From the NCBI RefSeq assembly GCF_001423945.1, contig NZ_LMPU01000009.1, positions 62,416 through 126,415 of the forward strand: a stretch of DNA of 64,000 nucleotides. The letters are read 5' to 3'. The DNA is from Pedobacter sp. Leaf194 (GTDB lineage: Bacteria; Bacteroidota; Bacteroidia; Sphingobacteriales; Sphingobacteriaceae). The notes beneath the pieces are model-generated. The model was not told where the DNA came from. It ran no database searches and saw nothing but the letters and a program-made list of their open reading frames with translations. Made by a program: the position numbers and the translations under genes. This document shows, one piece after another, positions 7,545 to 16,336 of this stretch (within the stretch, counting starts at the first letter, position 1; each line of letters opens with the position of its first letter).

Positions 7545-8822
7545 ATGAAAAAAAAGATATTATATATTGCTTTAGCAATTGCCACAGTAAATTTCTCAGC
7601 CGTGTATGCTCAAACAAGTTTGGCATCGAGCGAAACAAAAACCAATAGAAAAAATAGTAAACAACCAGCAGCCTTTGCCGCAGAAGGTAACTGGCGGGGC
7701 GTGTTTAAAATAAAAGAAGGTTTAGAAATACCTTTCAATTTTGAAATTACGGAGCAAGCTGGTGTGAAAAAAATGTTTTTCCGCAATGCCGAAGAGCGTT
7801 TTGAAGGCGGAACGGTAATAGAGAACGGAGATTCAATTTTTGTTAAGTTGGATCAGTTTGATAATGAGCTTGCTTTAGGTATAGAAAACAACAAGCTGAG
7901 TGGAATTTTGAGAAAACAAAACGGTTCTGCCCGGGCTACACCGGTTTTTGTAGAAAAGAAAAACTACCGTTTCGATACAAATGGAAAGCCCGCAGCAGCA
8001 GATTTTTCTGGCAGTTACGACGTTGTTTTTAAATCTCCGGATGGAAAAGAAGAAAAAACCGTTGGTCTGTTTAAACAAACTGGAAATAAGCTAACCGGAA
8101 CATTTTTAAGAATAACCGGCGATTCTCGCTATCTGGAAGGTGTTGTAGAAGGAAATGATTTTCAGTTATCAAGTTTTATTGGCTCCTCGCCTTCTTATTA
8201 CAAGGGAACATTTAATCAAAACGGAACGCTAAACGGCGAGATTTTAGGTTTGAGAGGTTCACAGCCTTTTACAGGAATCAAAAATAAGGATGCAGCGCTT
8301 CCGGATGCTTACACACTTACCTACCTAAAAGATGGTTATAAAACGCTCGATTTTTCTTTGCCAGATGTGAATGGAAAGAAAATTTCCTTAAAAGACGAGA
8401 AATACAAAAACAAGGTTGTTGTACTAACCATTACAGGCAGCTGGTGCCCGAATTGTATCGACGAAGCTGGTTTTATTGCACCATGGTATAAAGAAAATAA
8501 GAAGCGTGGCGTTGAGGTAATTGCTTTACACTATGAAAGACAGACTGATGCGGACTATGTAAAAAAGGCACTTACCAATTTCAGAAATAGGTTTGGCATC
8601 GAGTATGATCAGGTTATTGCTGGCAAGGCCGATAAGCAGGCCGTGGCAGAATCATTACCGGCTCTGAATTCTTTCTTATCGTTCCCTACAACAATTATTA
8701 TTGATAAAGCCGGAAATGTTGCGCAAATACATACCGGTTATAACGGACCAGCAACTGGAAAATATTACGATGAGTTTGTTAAAGAGTTTAACGAGGAAAT
8801 AAATAGCCTGTTGGCAAAATAA
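7545..8822 (+). CDS. secreted TlpA/redoxin-family thioredoxin-fold protein
   Basis: This is an exported protein-thiol oxidoreductase of TlpA type. A signal peptide (MKKKILYIALAIATVNFSAVYAQ) leads into a beta-rich N-terminal region of about 250 residues with no named family I recognise. A redoxin domain follows at about 270-425. The active site is W-C-P-N-C (residues 300-304), and the cis-Pro loop is F-P-T-T-I-I-I-D. The periplasmic or surface location follows from the signal peptide and the absence of a membrane anchor. The gene is divergent from the SAM-riboswitch SusCD pair. Its own -7 box lies close to the SusCD promoter, so a shared role in sulfur or thiol chemistry is possible but not shown. 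A strong terminator follows. Confidence 0.88.
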   Translation: MKKKILYIALAIATVNFSAVYAQTSLASSETKTNRKNSKQPAAFAAEGNWRGVFKIKEGLEIPFNFEITEQAGVKKMFFRNAEERFEGGTVIENGDSIFVKLDQFDNELALGIENNKLSGILRKQNGSARATPVFVEKKNYRFDTNGKPAAADFSGSYDVVFKSPDGKEEKTVGLFKQTGNKLTGTFLRITGDSRYLEGVVEGNDFQLSSFIGSSPSYYKGTFNQNGTLNGEILGLRGSQPFTGIKNKDAALPDAYTLTYLKDGYKTLDFSLPDVNGKKISLKDEKYKNKVVVLTITGSWCPNCIDEAGFIAPWYKENKKRGVEVIALHYERQTDADYVKKALTNFRNRFGIEYDQVIAGKADKQAVAESLPALNSFLSFPTTIIIDKAGNVAQIHTGYNGPATGKYYDEFVKEFNEEINSLLAK

Positions 8823-8834
8823 AAATAGTGTTCA

Positions 8835-8873
8835 CAAAGCAAAGGCATTTCAATTTGAAATGCCTTTGCTTTG
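8835..8873. terminator. strong bidirectional terminator
   Basis: A perfect 18-bp stem starts CAAAGCAAAGGCATTTCA and has a 3-base loop. It lies between the thioredoxin-fold gene (+) and lldD (-), which converge here. The stem length and symmetry let it work in both directions. Confidence 0.85.
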
Positions 8874-8905
8874 TATTTATAACTTAAAAATATCCTCGTG
8901 AAATT

Positions 8906-8980
8906 AACCGTCAAACGTTTCTTTGCAAGCCATGCCTCGTCATTTTAATGATGTCTCGGCTTGGTCGAAAAATGACGGTT
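8906..8980. repeat. weak inverted repeat between convergent genes
   Basis: AACCGTCA at 8906-8913 and TGACGGTT at 8973-8980 form an 8-bp inverted repeat around 59 bases. The enclosed sequence includes GCCATGCCTCGTCATT, which loosely resembles the arms of the inverted repeat at 53736-53824. It may be a decayed dispersed element or chance. Confidence 0.25.
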
Positions 8981-9002
8981 CAAGTTTAATCTAATTTAAA
9001 TT

Positions 9003-10148
9003 TTAGGCAAGATGATGATGTAAATCCTCGATTTTTTCACAGCCAACCTGGTCCATTACCTGCTTCAGTTGCGTTTTTAAAATGCCAATGGTGTGGCTGC
9101 CACCATCGTTTCCTAAAGCGCCAACGCCGTACATAAAGGTACGGCCAAGAAACGTAAAATCGGCACCTGCTGCAATCGTTCGGGCAACATCCGGACCAGA
9201 ACGAATTCCGCTATCCATCATTACTGTTAATTTATCTCTAAATTTAGGTGCTATCTGTGTAAGTGGTTTAATCGCCGATTGACCAGCATCGAGTTGTCTA
9301 CCTCCATGATTGGAAACAATAATTCCATCTAATCCTAGCTGTACAGCCATCTGCGCATCTTCCTCTGTGGCAACCCCTTTTAAAACTAATTTACCTTTCC
9401 ATTTATCTCGAATTGTAGAAATTCTTTCTGCATTTAACCTGCCCGAAAAAGTTTTGTTCATATAAAGCCCTAGCTGTTTCATGTTCAAACCTTTTGGCAT
9501 GTATGGCTTCATTGTTTCGAACGCGGGTTGTCCGTGAAAGAGCGTTCGTAACGCCCACTCAGGTCGGCCACAGATTTGCAGCATATTTCTAAGCGACATT
9601 TTCGGCGGCATAGCCAATCCGTTCCTGATGTCGCGGGGCCGAAAACCAAAACTTGGAACATCGCAAAGAATAACAAGTACCTTACAACCCGAGGCTTCTG
9701 CCCTATCAATAATATCGTCTTTAATTACACTTTCTGCAGGATGATACAACTGGTACCAGGCATTTCCTTGTGTAATTTCCATAATGCGCTCGATAGAGGA
9801 AGTGCTAACCGTGCTTAAGATGAATGGAATGTTGTGTTCAAAAGCAGCTTTTGCTAAAATTTCTGGTGCATTAGGCCAAATTAGTCCTTGCAAACCAACC
9901 GGCGCAATACCGAATGGCGCATCGTAAGTATGCCCGAAAAGGTTAGTCTTTAAAGAGGTTTCTTTAAAGTCTCTGATGTAAAATGGCAGTAATTCCAAAG
10001 CCCTGATGTCATCCGTATTGCGAAATAAGTTAACATCCTCGTTGCAACCGCCATCGAGGTATTCGAAAGCAAATCTTGGGATTTTAGATTTAGCTTTGTT
10101 TCTCAAATCATCAATCGATGGATAATTAGCATTATATTTCCAGCTCAT
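9003..10148 (-). CDS. lldD: FMN-dependent L-lactate dehydrogenase (alpha-hydroxy-acid oxidase family)
   Basis: It oxidises L-lactate to pyruvate using FMN and passes electrons to the respiratory chain. The 381 residues cover the whole TIM barrel of the LldD/glycolate-oxidase family. The catalytic histidine and arginine are in S-N-H-G-G-R-Q (H281, R284), and the FMN lysine is in V-L-K-G (K257). The gene is the last of the rhamnose operon, 11 bases after the kinase gene. The bifunctional RhaEW two genes upstream is expected to produce L-lactate from L-lactaldehyde, so LldD is the logical terminal step carrying that carbon to pyruvate. An exact substrate other than L-lactate (another 2-hydroxy acid) cannot be ruled out from sequence. 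Confidence 0.9.
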   Translation of the reverse strand: MSWKYNANYPSIDDLRNKAKSKIPRFAFEYLDGGCNEDVNLFRNTDDIRALELLPFYIRDFKETSLKTNLFGHTYDAPFGIAPVGLQGLIWPNAPEILAKAAFEHNIPFILSTVSTSSIERIMEITQGNAWYQLYHPAESVIKDDIIDRAEASGCKVLVILCDVPSFGFRPRDIRNGLAMPPKMSLRNMLQICGRPEWALRTLFHGQPAFETMKPYMPKGLNMKQLGLYMNKTFSGRLNAERISTIRDKWKGKLVLKGVATEEDAQMAVQLGLDGIIVSNHGGRQLDAGQSAIKPLTQIAPKFRDKLTVMMDSGIRSGPDVARTIAAGADFTFLGRTFMYGVGALGNDGGSHTIGILKTQLKQVMDQVGCEKIEDLHHHLA

Positions 10149-10159
10149 TTGTGTTTATT

Positions 10160-11545
10160 TTAGAATTGCATACTGCGTTGTATCGCAGAATAATATTTTA
10201 ATTGAATAATATCGCTTGGGGGCGGGTTTTTATTCCAGGAATCGTGAATAGATAAGGCCGTTCCGATTGCTGTTGCCTGAGAAACCGAAGAAGCATAAAC
10301 CTCGATATCAGGAATTGACGTGGCCAGAAGGTGCATATAAATTGCATTTTTACCAAAACCACCATCCACAAAAATTCTTTTAACGCCGTGATTAAGAACA
10401 AGTTTCAGAGAATATATCTGCTGCTTCACCAAATCGAAAATCAACTGATGATAAGCTTCCTCGGCTGTTTGAAATGTATTGAGATCTCTTTCTACAAAAG
10501 CCGATTGCTCTGAAAATTCTGTCTGCGGAGTTTGATTTTCAGGGATTTTGTTTGCCAGCCGCAATATCATCCCCGGATTAAACTGCAAATGTTTAAACAA
10601 ATAAGCAGCTCGGTCAAAGTGTTCGGCGATGCGTTTTAATTGTATTTCGTGTTCATAACCGGCAAAAATTCTCGATGCTTTTACCGCTTTTCCTTTAAAA
10701 TGCATGTAACAAAGGCAATCCTGTTTCAGTTCTTTTTCAGTTAAAACTTCCTGATTGAAGGGGTTTAAACTTATGCACCAGGTTCCGGTAGAGAGCAAAA
10801 TAAACGGGACGGAAAAATTTGCCAGATATGGTATCAAAGCTGCCGAACTATCGTGCAAACCAACTCCAACCTGAAAATCGCGGTCCGCATATTTCGCATC
10901 CATTACCGCATCAGCAGGCGTATAAATTCCAAATTTTGCTGTCAATCCTTCATCCTCAACCCATTTGTGATACTCGTTTTTGCCAAAATCCCAAAGCTGG
11001 GTATGGCAACCAATACTGGTGATATCTGCTACTGCTTTTCCGGTGATGAGAAAGCTTAAATATTGCGGCAAGTGCAAAGCAAACTTAACCTTCCCAAAAA
11101 TTTCGGGTTTTTCTTTCTTCAGCCGATACAATTGCATTCCCGAATTTAAACTGCCTAAAATCGGAGAAGCAGTTTCTAACGAAATCTTCGCTTCGCCTCC
11201 ATATTTGGAATAAAATTCGGTTTTTAAATCTTCAGGATAAGCTTTTAGATAGTTGTAAAGTGGTGTTAAAGGCATGCCATCTTCATCAAGATAAACGAAA
11301 CTGGCGCCGTAGGTTGAAAAACTTATGGCTTTTACCTCATATTCCTTCAACTGCATAACCTGATTTAAAGAGTCGAAAACAGACGACCGGAGACTTTCAA
11401 GATTTTCGCAAGCTTCGCCATCTTCATCTTTAGTTTCAACGAAACGAGCCGAACGCTCATACACGATGTTATAATTTTCATCGATCAGAAACAGTTTTTT
11501 GTTTGTTTTTCCTACATCAAATATCGCGGCTACGGCTTTTGGCAT
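10160..11545 (-). CDS. rhaB: rhamnulokinase (FGGY sugar kinase)
   Basis: It phosphorylates L-rhamnulose to L-rhamnulose 1-phosphate with ATP in the cytosol. The 461 residues show the FGGY fold. The N-terminal actin-like phosphate loop is A-I-F-D-V-G-K-T-N-K-K, a mid-domain boundary segment reads L-S-T-G-T-W-C-I-S-L, and the C-terminal nucleotide site is I-F-V-D-G-G-F-G-K-N. By family alone it could be a fuculokinase or another deoxysugar kinase. The choice of rhamnulose rests on its place between rhaI (13 bases upstream) and lldD in an operon that also encodes RhaT and RhaEW. Confidence 0.85.
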   Translation of the reverse strand: MPKAVAAIFDVGKTNKKLFLIDENYNIVYERSARFVETKDEDGEACENLESLRSSVFDSLNQVMQLKEYEVKAISFSTYGASFVYLDEDGMPLTPLYNYLKAYPEDLKTEFYSKYGGEAKISLETASPILGSLNSGMQLYRLKKEKPEIFGKVKFALHLPQYLSFLITGKAVADITSIGCHTQLWDFGKNEYHKWVEDEGLTAKFGIYTPADAVMDAKYADRDFQVGVGLHDSSAALIPYLANFSVPFILLSTGTWCISLNPFNQEVLTEKELKQDCLCYMHFKGKAVKASRIFAGYEHEIQLKRIAEHFDRAAYLFKHLQFNPGMILRLANKIPENQTPQTEFSEQSAFVERDLNTFQTAEEAYHQLIFDLVKQQIYSLKLVLNHGVKRIFVDGGFGKNAIYMHLLATSIPDIEVYASSVSQATAIGTALSIHDSWNKNPPPSDIIQLKYYSAIQRSMQF

Positions 11546-11558
11546 TTTTCCTCCCTAA

Positions 11559-12842
11559 TTATAAACCAGTTGCAACTGTATCCAAGCCACGGGCTTTAAC
11601 CAAATTGTGGCGAACATCAAGCTCGCGATATAAATTAATCGGCGATAAAGCGGCATTCGCTCTTAACCTTGCCTCGGCAACCAATGCCCGCAAATCGCTA
11701 CGAAATGTATTCTGTAAAATTTCCTGAGCTTTGGCAACATCATTATTCTCCTGCGCAGCATTTAGTGCTTTTCTATCAACCAACAATGCCTGGGCATAAG
11801 CAATCATAATCGCTTCTACAGATTGCAGTAAATCTTCCAATGGGTCTTTAACATTGTGTGAAGCGTCTATCATCCAGCCCAAATCTTTCGCATGGTTCAT
11901 TCCTTTCGCGTCCATGCCTTCAACCAATTCATTAAAAATCAAGAAAAGTTGATAAGGTTTAATGCTTCCTGCCGTTAGGTCATCATCTCCATATTTAGAA
12001 TCGTTGAAGTGGAAACCACCAAGCTTGCCTTCCATTAAAAGCAACGCCACGATTTGTTCAATGTTTGCATTTGGTAAGTGGTGACCTAAATCTACCAAAG
12101 TGGAGGCCTTTTTTCCAAGTTTAGATGCGTAGAGGAGCGATTGCCCCCAATCGCCCACAGTGGTTGAATAAAAATTTGGTTCGAAAGCCTTATATTCTAC
12201 AAACATTTTCCAATCTTCTGGCAATGCCGAATAAATTTCCTGCAAACTTTCCAAGGTGTTTTCAAAAGCCTTACGAAAATTGAGTTGACCTGGGAAGCAG
12301 GAACCATCAGCGAGCCAAACCGTTAATGCATCAGAACCTAAAGCAACGCCCTGTTTAATTACTTCAATATTGTGCTCTATGGCTTGCCTTCTTATTTCTC
12401 TATTTACGTTCTGTAGTGAACCGAATTTGTAACTGTGTGGGCTTCCCGACTGGTCTTGAAAAGTATTAGAGTTCATGGCATCGAATTTTAGGCCGTAGCC
12501 TGATGCCAGTTTTTTCAGAGACTCCGCATTTTGCGGAATATCCCAGGGAATGTGTAAGGAGATTGCGCCACTTGCGCCATTTAAGGCGTGAAGCAATCCA
12601 ACATCTTCAATTTTTTCTTCAATGGTTCTGGGCTCACCGCCGGTTATTGCAAAACGACCAAAGCGGGTTCCTCCGGTGCCCAAAGCCCAACTTGGGATGG
12701 CAATCTGAAAATCGACAAGTTTTTGAATAACATTTTCTAAATCAACGTGAGACCATTCTTCTTTCAAAAAACTAAGCTTACGCTGATGAGAAGTTAGATG
12801 GGCGTCGTTATGTTGCTCTATTTGATGCTGCTCGATATTCAT
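11559..12842 (-). CDS. rhaI: L-rhamnose isomerase, RhaI type
   Basis: It interconverts L-rhamnose and L-rhamnulose with divalent metal in a TIM barrel of the xylose-isomerase-like superfamily. Recognisable segments are WALGTGGTRFGRF near the N-terminus, MNSNTFQDQ, and the metal-site stretches VEYKAFEPNFY and LVDLGHHLPNANIE. The open frame extends to 12917, but the first 25 codons are atypical. An ATG at 12842 gives MNIEQHQIEQH and 427 residues, the usual size of the Pseudomonas stutzeri-type enzyme, so that start is chosen. This class is distinct from the E. coli RhaA sequence family in detail. It lies between rhaEW and rhaB. Confidence 0.9.
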   Translation of the reverse strand: MNIEQHQIEQHNDAHLTSHQRKLSFLKEEWSHVDLENVIQKLVDFQIAIPSWALGTGGTRFGRFAITGGEPRTIEEKIEDVGLLHALNGASGAISLHIPWDIPQNAESLKKLASGYGLKFDAMNSNTFQDQSGSPHSYKFGSLQNVNREIRRQAIEHNIEVIKQGVALGSDALTVWLADGSCFPGQLNFRKAFENTLESLQEIYSALPEDWKMFVEYKAFEPNFYSTTVGDWGQSLLYASKLGKKASTLVDLGHHLPNANIEQIVALLLMEGKLGGFHFNDSKYGDDDLTAGSIKPYQLFLIFNELVEGMDAKGMNHAKDLGWMIDASHNVKDPLEDLLQSVEAIMIAYAQALLVDRKALNAAQENNDVAKAQEILQNTFRSDLRALVAEARLRANAALSPINLYRELDVRHNLVKARGLDTVATGL

Positions 12843-12989
12843 GAATGTATTTGGTTTAGCAGCCTGTAAAAACAGGCTGAGGTTAGGTAATATATATTTT
12901 TTTCGTGAAAAAGACACTCAGCTTTAAAGTTATTTCGGCCCGCAATGAGCTACGGGCCTTCGCGAAACAACTTACTAAAACTATCTTAA

Positions 12990-15110
12990 TTAACGTACAA
13001 ATGCCATGGCTACGCCGCCATCAACGTTTAAAACATTGCCGGTAGATTTTTGCAGCAAGCCACCAACAAAGGCAAAACATGCGTTGGCTATATCATCAGG
13101 CAGAATAATTTGATTTAATAGCGTTCGTTTTGCATAATAGGCCGGTAACTCGGCAACCGTAACACCGTATGCTTTAGCACGACCTTCGGCCCAGCCACCA
13201 GCCCAAATGTTGCTATCGCTAATTACAGCATCCGGGTTTACCACATTAACACGGATATTATCTGCGCCTAATTCTGCAGCATTTAATCTGCTTAGATGCA
13301 GCTGCGCTGCTTTTGCACTGCCATAACCTGCGTTATTTGGCCCGCTTACCAGCGCATTTTTACTTACAATATTAATGATATCGCCGCCAATACCTTGCTT
13401 TTGCATTGTACTTGTTGCAGCCTGCGTTATAAAGAACTGACCCTTAACCAAAACATCATACAACAAATCCCAATCTTGTTCGGTATGGTCGCCAATTGTT
13501 TTCGAAATTGATAAACCTGCGTTGTTAACTACAATATCAATACCTCCAAAAGCCAAAGCAGCATCATCAAAAGCAGCATTAATATCATCCTGACTGCTTA
13601 CATTCAACACTACGGTGCTGTAAGAGTCTTTGCCAAATTGAGCATCGAATTCCTGTGCGGCAGCGTCTAAACGTTCTGCATTCATATCATTCAAAATGAC
13701 AACGCCACCTTCGGCAACAAATTTTTTGGCAATTGCTTTACCAATTCCACCTGCGCTACCTGTAATTAATGCGATTTTTCCTGTTAATGGCTTTGGTTTA
13801 GGCATGCGCTGAAGTTTTGCTTCCTCTAACAACCAATATTCTATGTTAAATGCTTCCTGATGCGGTAACGATGTATACTCAGAAATTGCCTCTGCACCTT
13901 TCATAACGTTAATTGCATTAATGTAGAATTCTGCAGCAACTCTGGCCGTTTGTTTATCTTTAGAAAAGGTAAACATACCGATACCAGGATATAGAATTAC
14001 AACCGGATTGGTATCACGTATTGCAGGACTGTTAGCGTGTTTGCAAGTTTCGTAGTAATCGGTATACATTGTCCGGTAAGCTTCAAAAGCAGGCGTCAAA
14101 GTTTCTTTCAGGGTTTGCGTATCCGACAAATCCGCATCTGCTGCTAAATTCAAAACCAGCGGACTTATTTTAGTACGCAAAAAATGGTCAGGACAACTTG
14201 TACCCATTGGCGCTAAACGATTCAAATCGTTTGAGTTGATGAACTCCAAAACCCGTACATCATCAGTAAAATGACCAATCATGTGCTGTTTTGAAGAACA
14301 TAGACCACGAAGCACCGGCGCCAGGGTTGCAGCTTGCATGCTCCGCTTTGCAGCGTCAGCGCTTTCAATGCTTTGTCCGCCAAAAACCGGTCCCTTTTTT
14401 CCGTAGTTCTGCGCAAGATAATCCGAGCAGATTTCGATAACTTCTAATGTATTGATGTAACTTTCGTAGGCAGTATTTCCCCAGGTGAACAAACCGTGAG
14501 AACCAAGCATTATTCCGCGGATACCGGGATTTTCATCGAGGCATTTTTTCAGGGTTAAACCCAATTCGAAGCCCGGCTTTTTCCAATCGACCCAACCAAT
14601 CGTTCCGCCGAAAAGTTCTTCGGTTATTCTTTTACCATCCTTTGCGGCTGCAATAGCTATCGCTGCATCAGGATGCAGGTGATCGATATGTGCAAAAGGC
14701 AAAAATCCATGTAGTGGCGTATCAATTGACGGTGCTTTGGAACTTAAATCAAAAATGCAGTGATTAAAAAGTTCAACCATTTCATCTTCGTAGGCCAATC
14801 CGCGGTAAATATTTTTCAAGCTCCGTAATCTATCCACGTAAAGGGCTGCAAGACCACTTTTTTTCAATGTTCCCAAATCGCCACCAGAACCTTTCACCCA
14901 CATTACCTCAGTTTCTGAACCAGTTAGCGGGTCGTTTTCCATCAACTTACACGATGTATTACCACCACCATAATTGGTTAAACGCAAATCTGCGCCAAGC
15001 AAATTTGAGCGGTAAATTAATAATGCAACTTCATCTCCGGCTAACTTTGCAGCCTCTTCTTCATCCCATAAGTAGCTTACGTACTTATAATTTGTTTCTT
15101 TAACAGACAT
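12990..15110 (-). CDS. rhaEW: bifunctional rhamnulose-1-phosphate aldolase / L-lactaldehyde dehydrogenase
   Basis: The N-terminal ~430 residues are a class II aldolase/adducin domain that should split L-rhamnulose 1-phosphate into DHAP and L-lactaldehyde. Zinc-site stretches include F-A-H-I-D-H-L-H-P-D and G-S-H-G-L-F-T-W. The C-terminal ~265 residues are a short-chain dehydrogenase with T-G-S-A-G-G-I-G and an intact catalytic Y-G-S-A-K (Y596, K600). In characterised RhaEW enzymes this part oxidises lactaldehyde to L-lactate with NAD. The fusion of 706 residues has the family's full length. Its place directly after rhaT and two genes before lldD gives a complete route from rhamnose to DHAP and pyruvate. 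Confidence 0.92.
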   Translation of the reverse strand: MSVKETNYKYVSYLWDEEEAAKLAGDEVALLIYRSNLLGADLRLTNYGGGNTSCKLMENDPLTGSETEVMWVKGSGGDLGTLKKSGLAALYVDRLRSLKNIYRGLAYEDEMVELFNHCIFDLSSKAPSIDTPLHGFLPFAHIDHLHPDAAIAIAAAKDGKRITEELFGGTIGWVDWKKPGFELGLTLKKCLDENPGIRGIMLGSHGLFTWGNTAYESYINTLEVIEICSDYLAQNYGKKGPVFGGQSIESADAAKRSMQAATLAPVLRGLCSSKQHMIGHFTDDVRVLEFINSNDLNRLAPMGTSCPDHFLRTKISPLVLNLAADADLSDTQTLKETLTPAFEAYRTMYTDYYETCKHANSPAIRDTNPVVILYPGIGMFTFSKDKQTARVAAEFYINAINVMKGAEAISEYTSLPHQEAFNIEYWLLEEAKLQRMPKPKPLTGKIALITGSAGGIGKAIAKKFVAEGGVVILNDMNAERLDAAAQEFDAQFGKDSYSTVVLNVSSQDDINAAFDDAALAFGGIDIVVNNAGLSISKTIGDHTEQDWDLLYDVLVKGQFFITQAATSTMQKQGIGGDIINIVSKNALVSGPNNAGYGSAKAAQLHLSRLNAAELGADNIRVNVVNPDAVISDSNIWAGGWAEGRAKAYGVTVAELPAYYAKRTLLNQIILPDDIANACFAFVGGLLQKSTGNVLNVDGGVAMAFVR

Positions 15111-15128
15111 CTATACTAATGTTTAATT

Positions 15129-16220
15129 TTATTTTATTGAATTACCGTAGCCAACAATTAATACCGATACGATGATGGTTAAAATACCGACCAAAACGGT
15201 AGTGAGCGTTTTCTTTGATACCCCTTTCCACTCTTTCAAAACCAGTCCCCAAACATTTGCGATAAGAATTATAAAAGCCATATGCAGTATCCACGAACTG
15301 GCACCATTGCCCATTTTGCTTTCGCCCATACCGTAAAAAAAGAACTGCAAAAACCAGGTTGTGCCGGCGAGTGCCGAAAAAATGTAGTTTTTAAGCAAGG
15401 GTGTGGTCGATTTGGTGTAATCGCCAAAAGTTTTGTTCCGGGCATTTAAAACCATACACCAGATAAAATTTGTGGTTAAGCCACCCCAAAGAACAACTAC
15501 GTAGGTTACATTATTCTGGAAAAGAAAGTTTCCTGTTTCCGAGGGATTCGCAGCCTTCCATATTGCGTTTGCAGCATCTGCCATTGGTTTTCCTGCTTCG
15601 ATACCGAAATTGAAACAAGCACTTAGAACGCCTGATACGATACCTACAAATAAGCCCAAACCAAATTTAAACTCAGTTTTTACCTCCATACCATGAGGGT
15701 CGGTAACACTGCCTTTCAGCTCTCTTTCTTTCATCATTCCCGCCTTACCACAAATCACAATGCCTATAACGCAAACTAATAGCCCCAGCAAAACCATTCT
15801 ACCCCAGCCTGTTTCGATGAACATGCTGAAAGTGTCTTTGCCCGCCTGAGGAAAAAAATCAAAATAAATAGATGGCAAGATAGAGCCAAGTACCATGCAG
15901 AGGCCTAAAATAATGCTGCTCCCTAATGAAACGCCAAGGTAGCGAACGCCCAAACCATAAGTTAACCCGCCGATACCCCACAAAATACCAAAGAAATAAG
16001 TGAGCATTAAAATACTTCCACTGGTACTCGAAATAATAGCTGTAAAATTTGGAATTGTTAGGAATGCGGCCAGTGGAGGAACAATTAACCAAGAGAAAAT
16101 GCCGCCAACAATCCAATAGCTTTCCCAGGCCCAGCCCTTAACTTTCTTAAAAGGAATGTAAAAACTTCCGGAAGCAAAGCCGCCGATAAAATGAAAGATT
16201 ACCCCTAAAATCGCTTGCAT
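15129..16220 (-). CDS. rhaT: L-rhamnose/H+ symporter
   Basis: This inner-membrane proton symporter for L-rhamnose has 363 residues and about ten hydrophobic segments. It starts with MQAILGVIFHFIGGFASGSF and contains the RhaT-like stretches YIPFKKVKGWAWESYW and LWGIGGLTYGLGVRYLG. It is the first gene of the rhamnose operon and is divergent from the GntR-type regulator, with 116 bases between their starts. A tandem decamer in that gap is a candidate operator. No periplasmic partner is needed for this family. Confidence 0.93.
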   Translation of the reverse strand: MQAILGVIFHFIGGFASGSFYIPFKKVKGWAWESYWIVGGIFSWLIVPPLAAFLTIPNFTAIISSTSGSILMLTYFFGILWGIGGLTYGLGVRYLGVSLGSSIILGLCMVLGSILPSIYFDFFPQAGKDTFSMFIETGWGRMVLLGLLVCVIGIVICGKAGMMKERELKGSVTDPHGMEVKTEFKFGLGLFVGIVSGVLSACFNFGIEAGKPMADAANAIWKAANPSETGNFLFQNNVTYVVVLWGGLTTNFIWCMVLNARNKTFGDYTKSTTPLLKNYIFSALAGTTWFLQFFFYGMGESKMGNGASSWILHMAFIILIANVWGLVLKEWKGVSKKTLTTVLVGILTIIVSVLIVGYGNSIK

Positions 16221-16269
16221 ACTATGGTTTTATATTTGGTTTTCGAATGTATAAATTGAAATAATCTTA

Positions 16270-16289
16270 ACTGTTATGTACTGTCATGC
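16270..16289. promoter_or_regulatory. tandem decamer, candidate operator of the rhamnose regulator
   Basis: ACTGTTATGT is followed immediately by ACTGTCATGC, two head-to-tail copies differing at two positions. It lies midway between the divergent rhaT and regulator genes and 20 bases upstream of the regulator's -7 box. This is the expected place for a site used by the GntR-type regulator. The function is inferred from position. Confidence 0.4.
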
Positions 16290-16309
16290 TATTACGAAAT
16301 GCCTTTTAC

Positions 16310-16317
16310 TATATTTG
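16310..16317 (+). promoter_or_regulatory. -7 promoter box of the rhamnose regulator gene
   Basis: TATATTTG is an exact TAnnTTTG match. It ends 19 bases before the TTG start at 16337, implying a very short 5' leader. No TTG was found at the expected -33 spacing. Confidence 0.5.
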
Positions 16318-16336
16318 AAAAAATAAACTAAGAATT

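Noticed and set aside
12937..12958. GGCCCG/CGGGCC hairpin between rhaEW and rhaI as a terminator
   Set aside because: There is no T-tract on either side and the genes belong to one pathway on one strand; at most a minor RNA structure.
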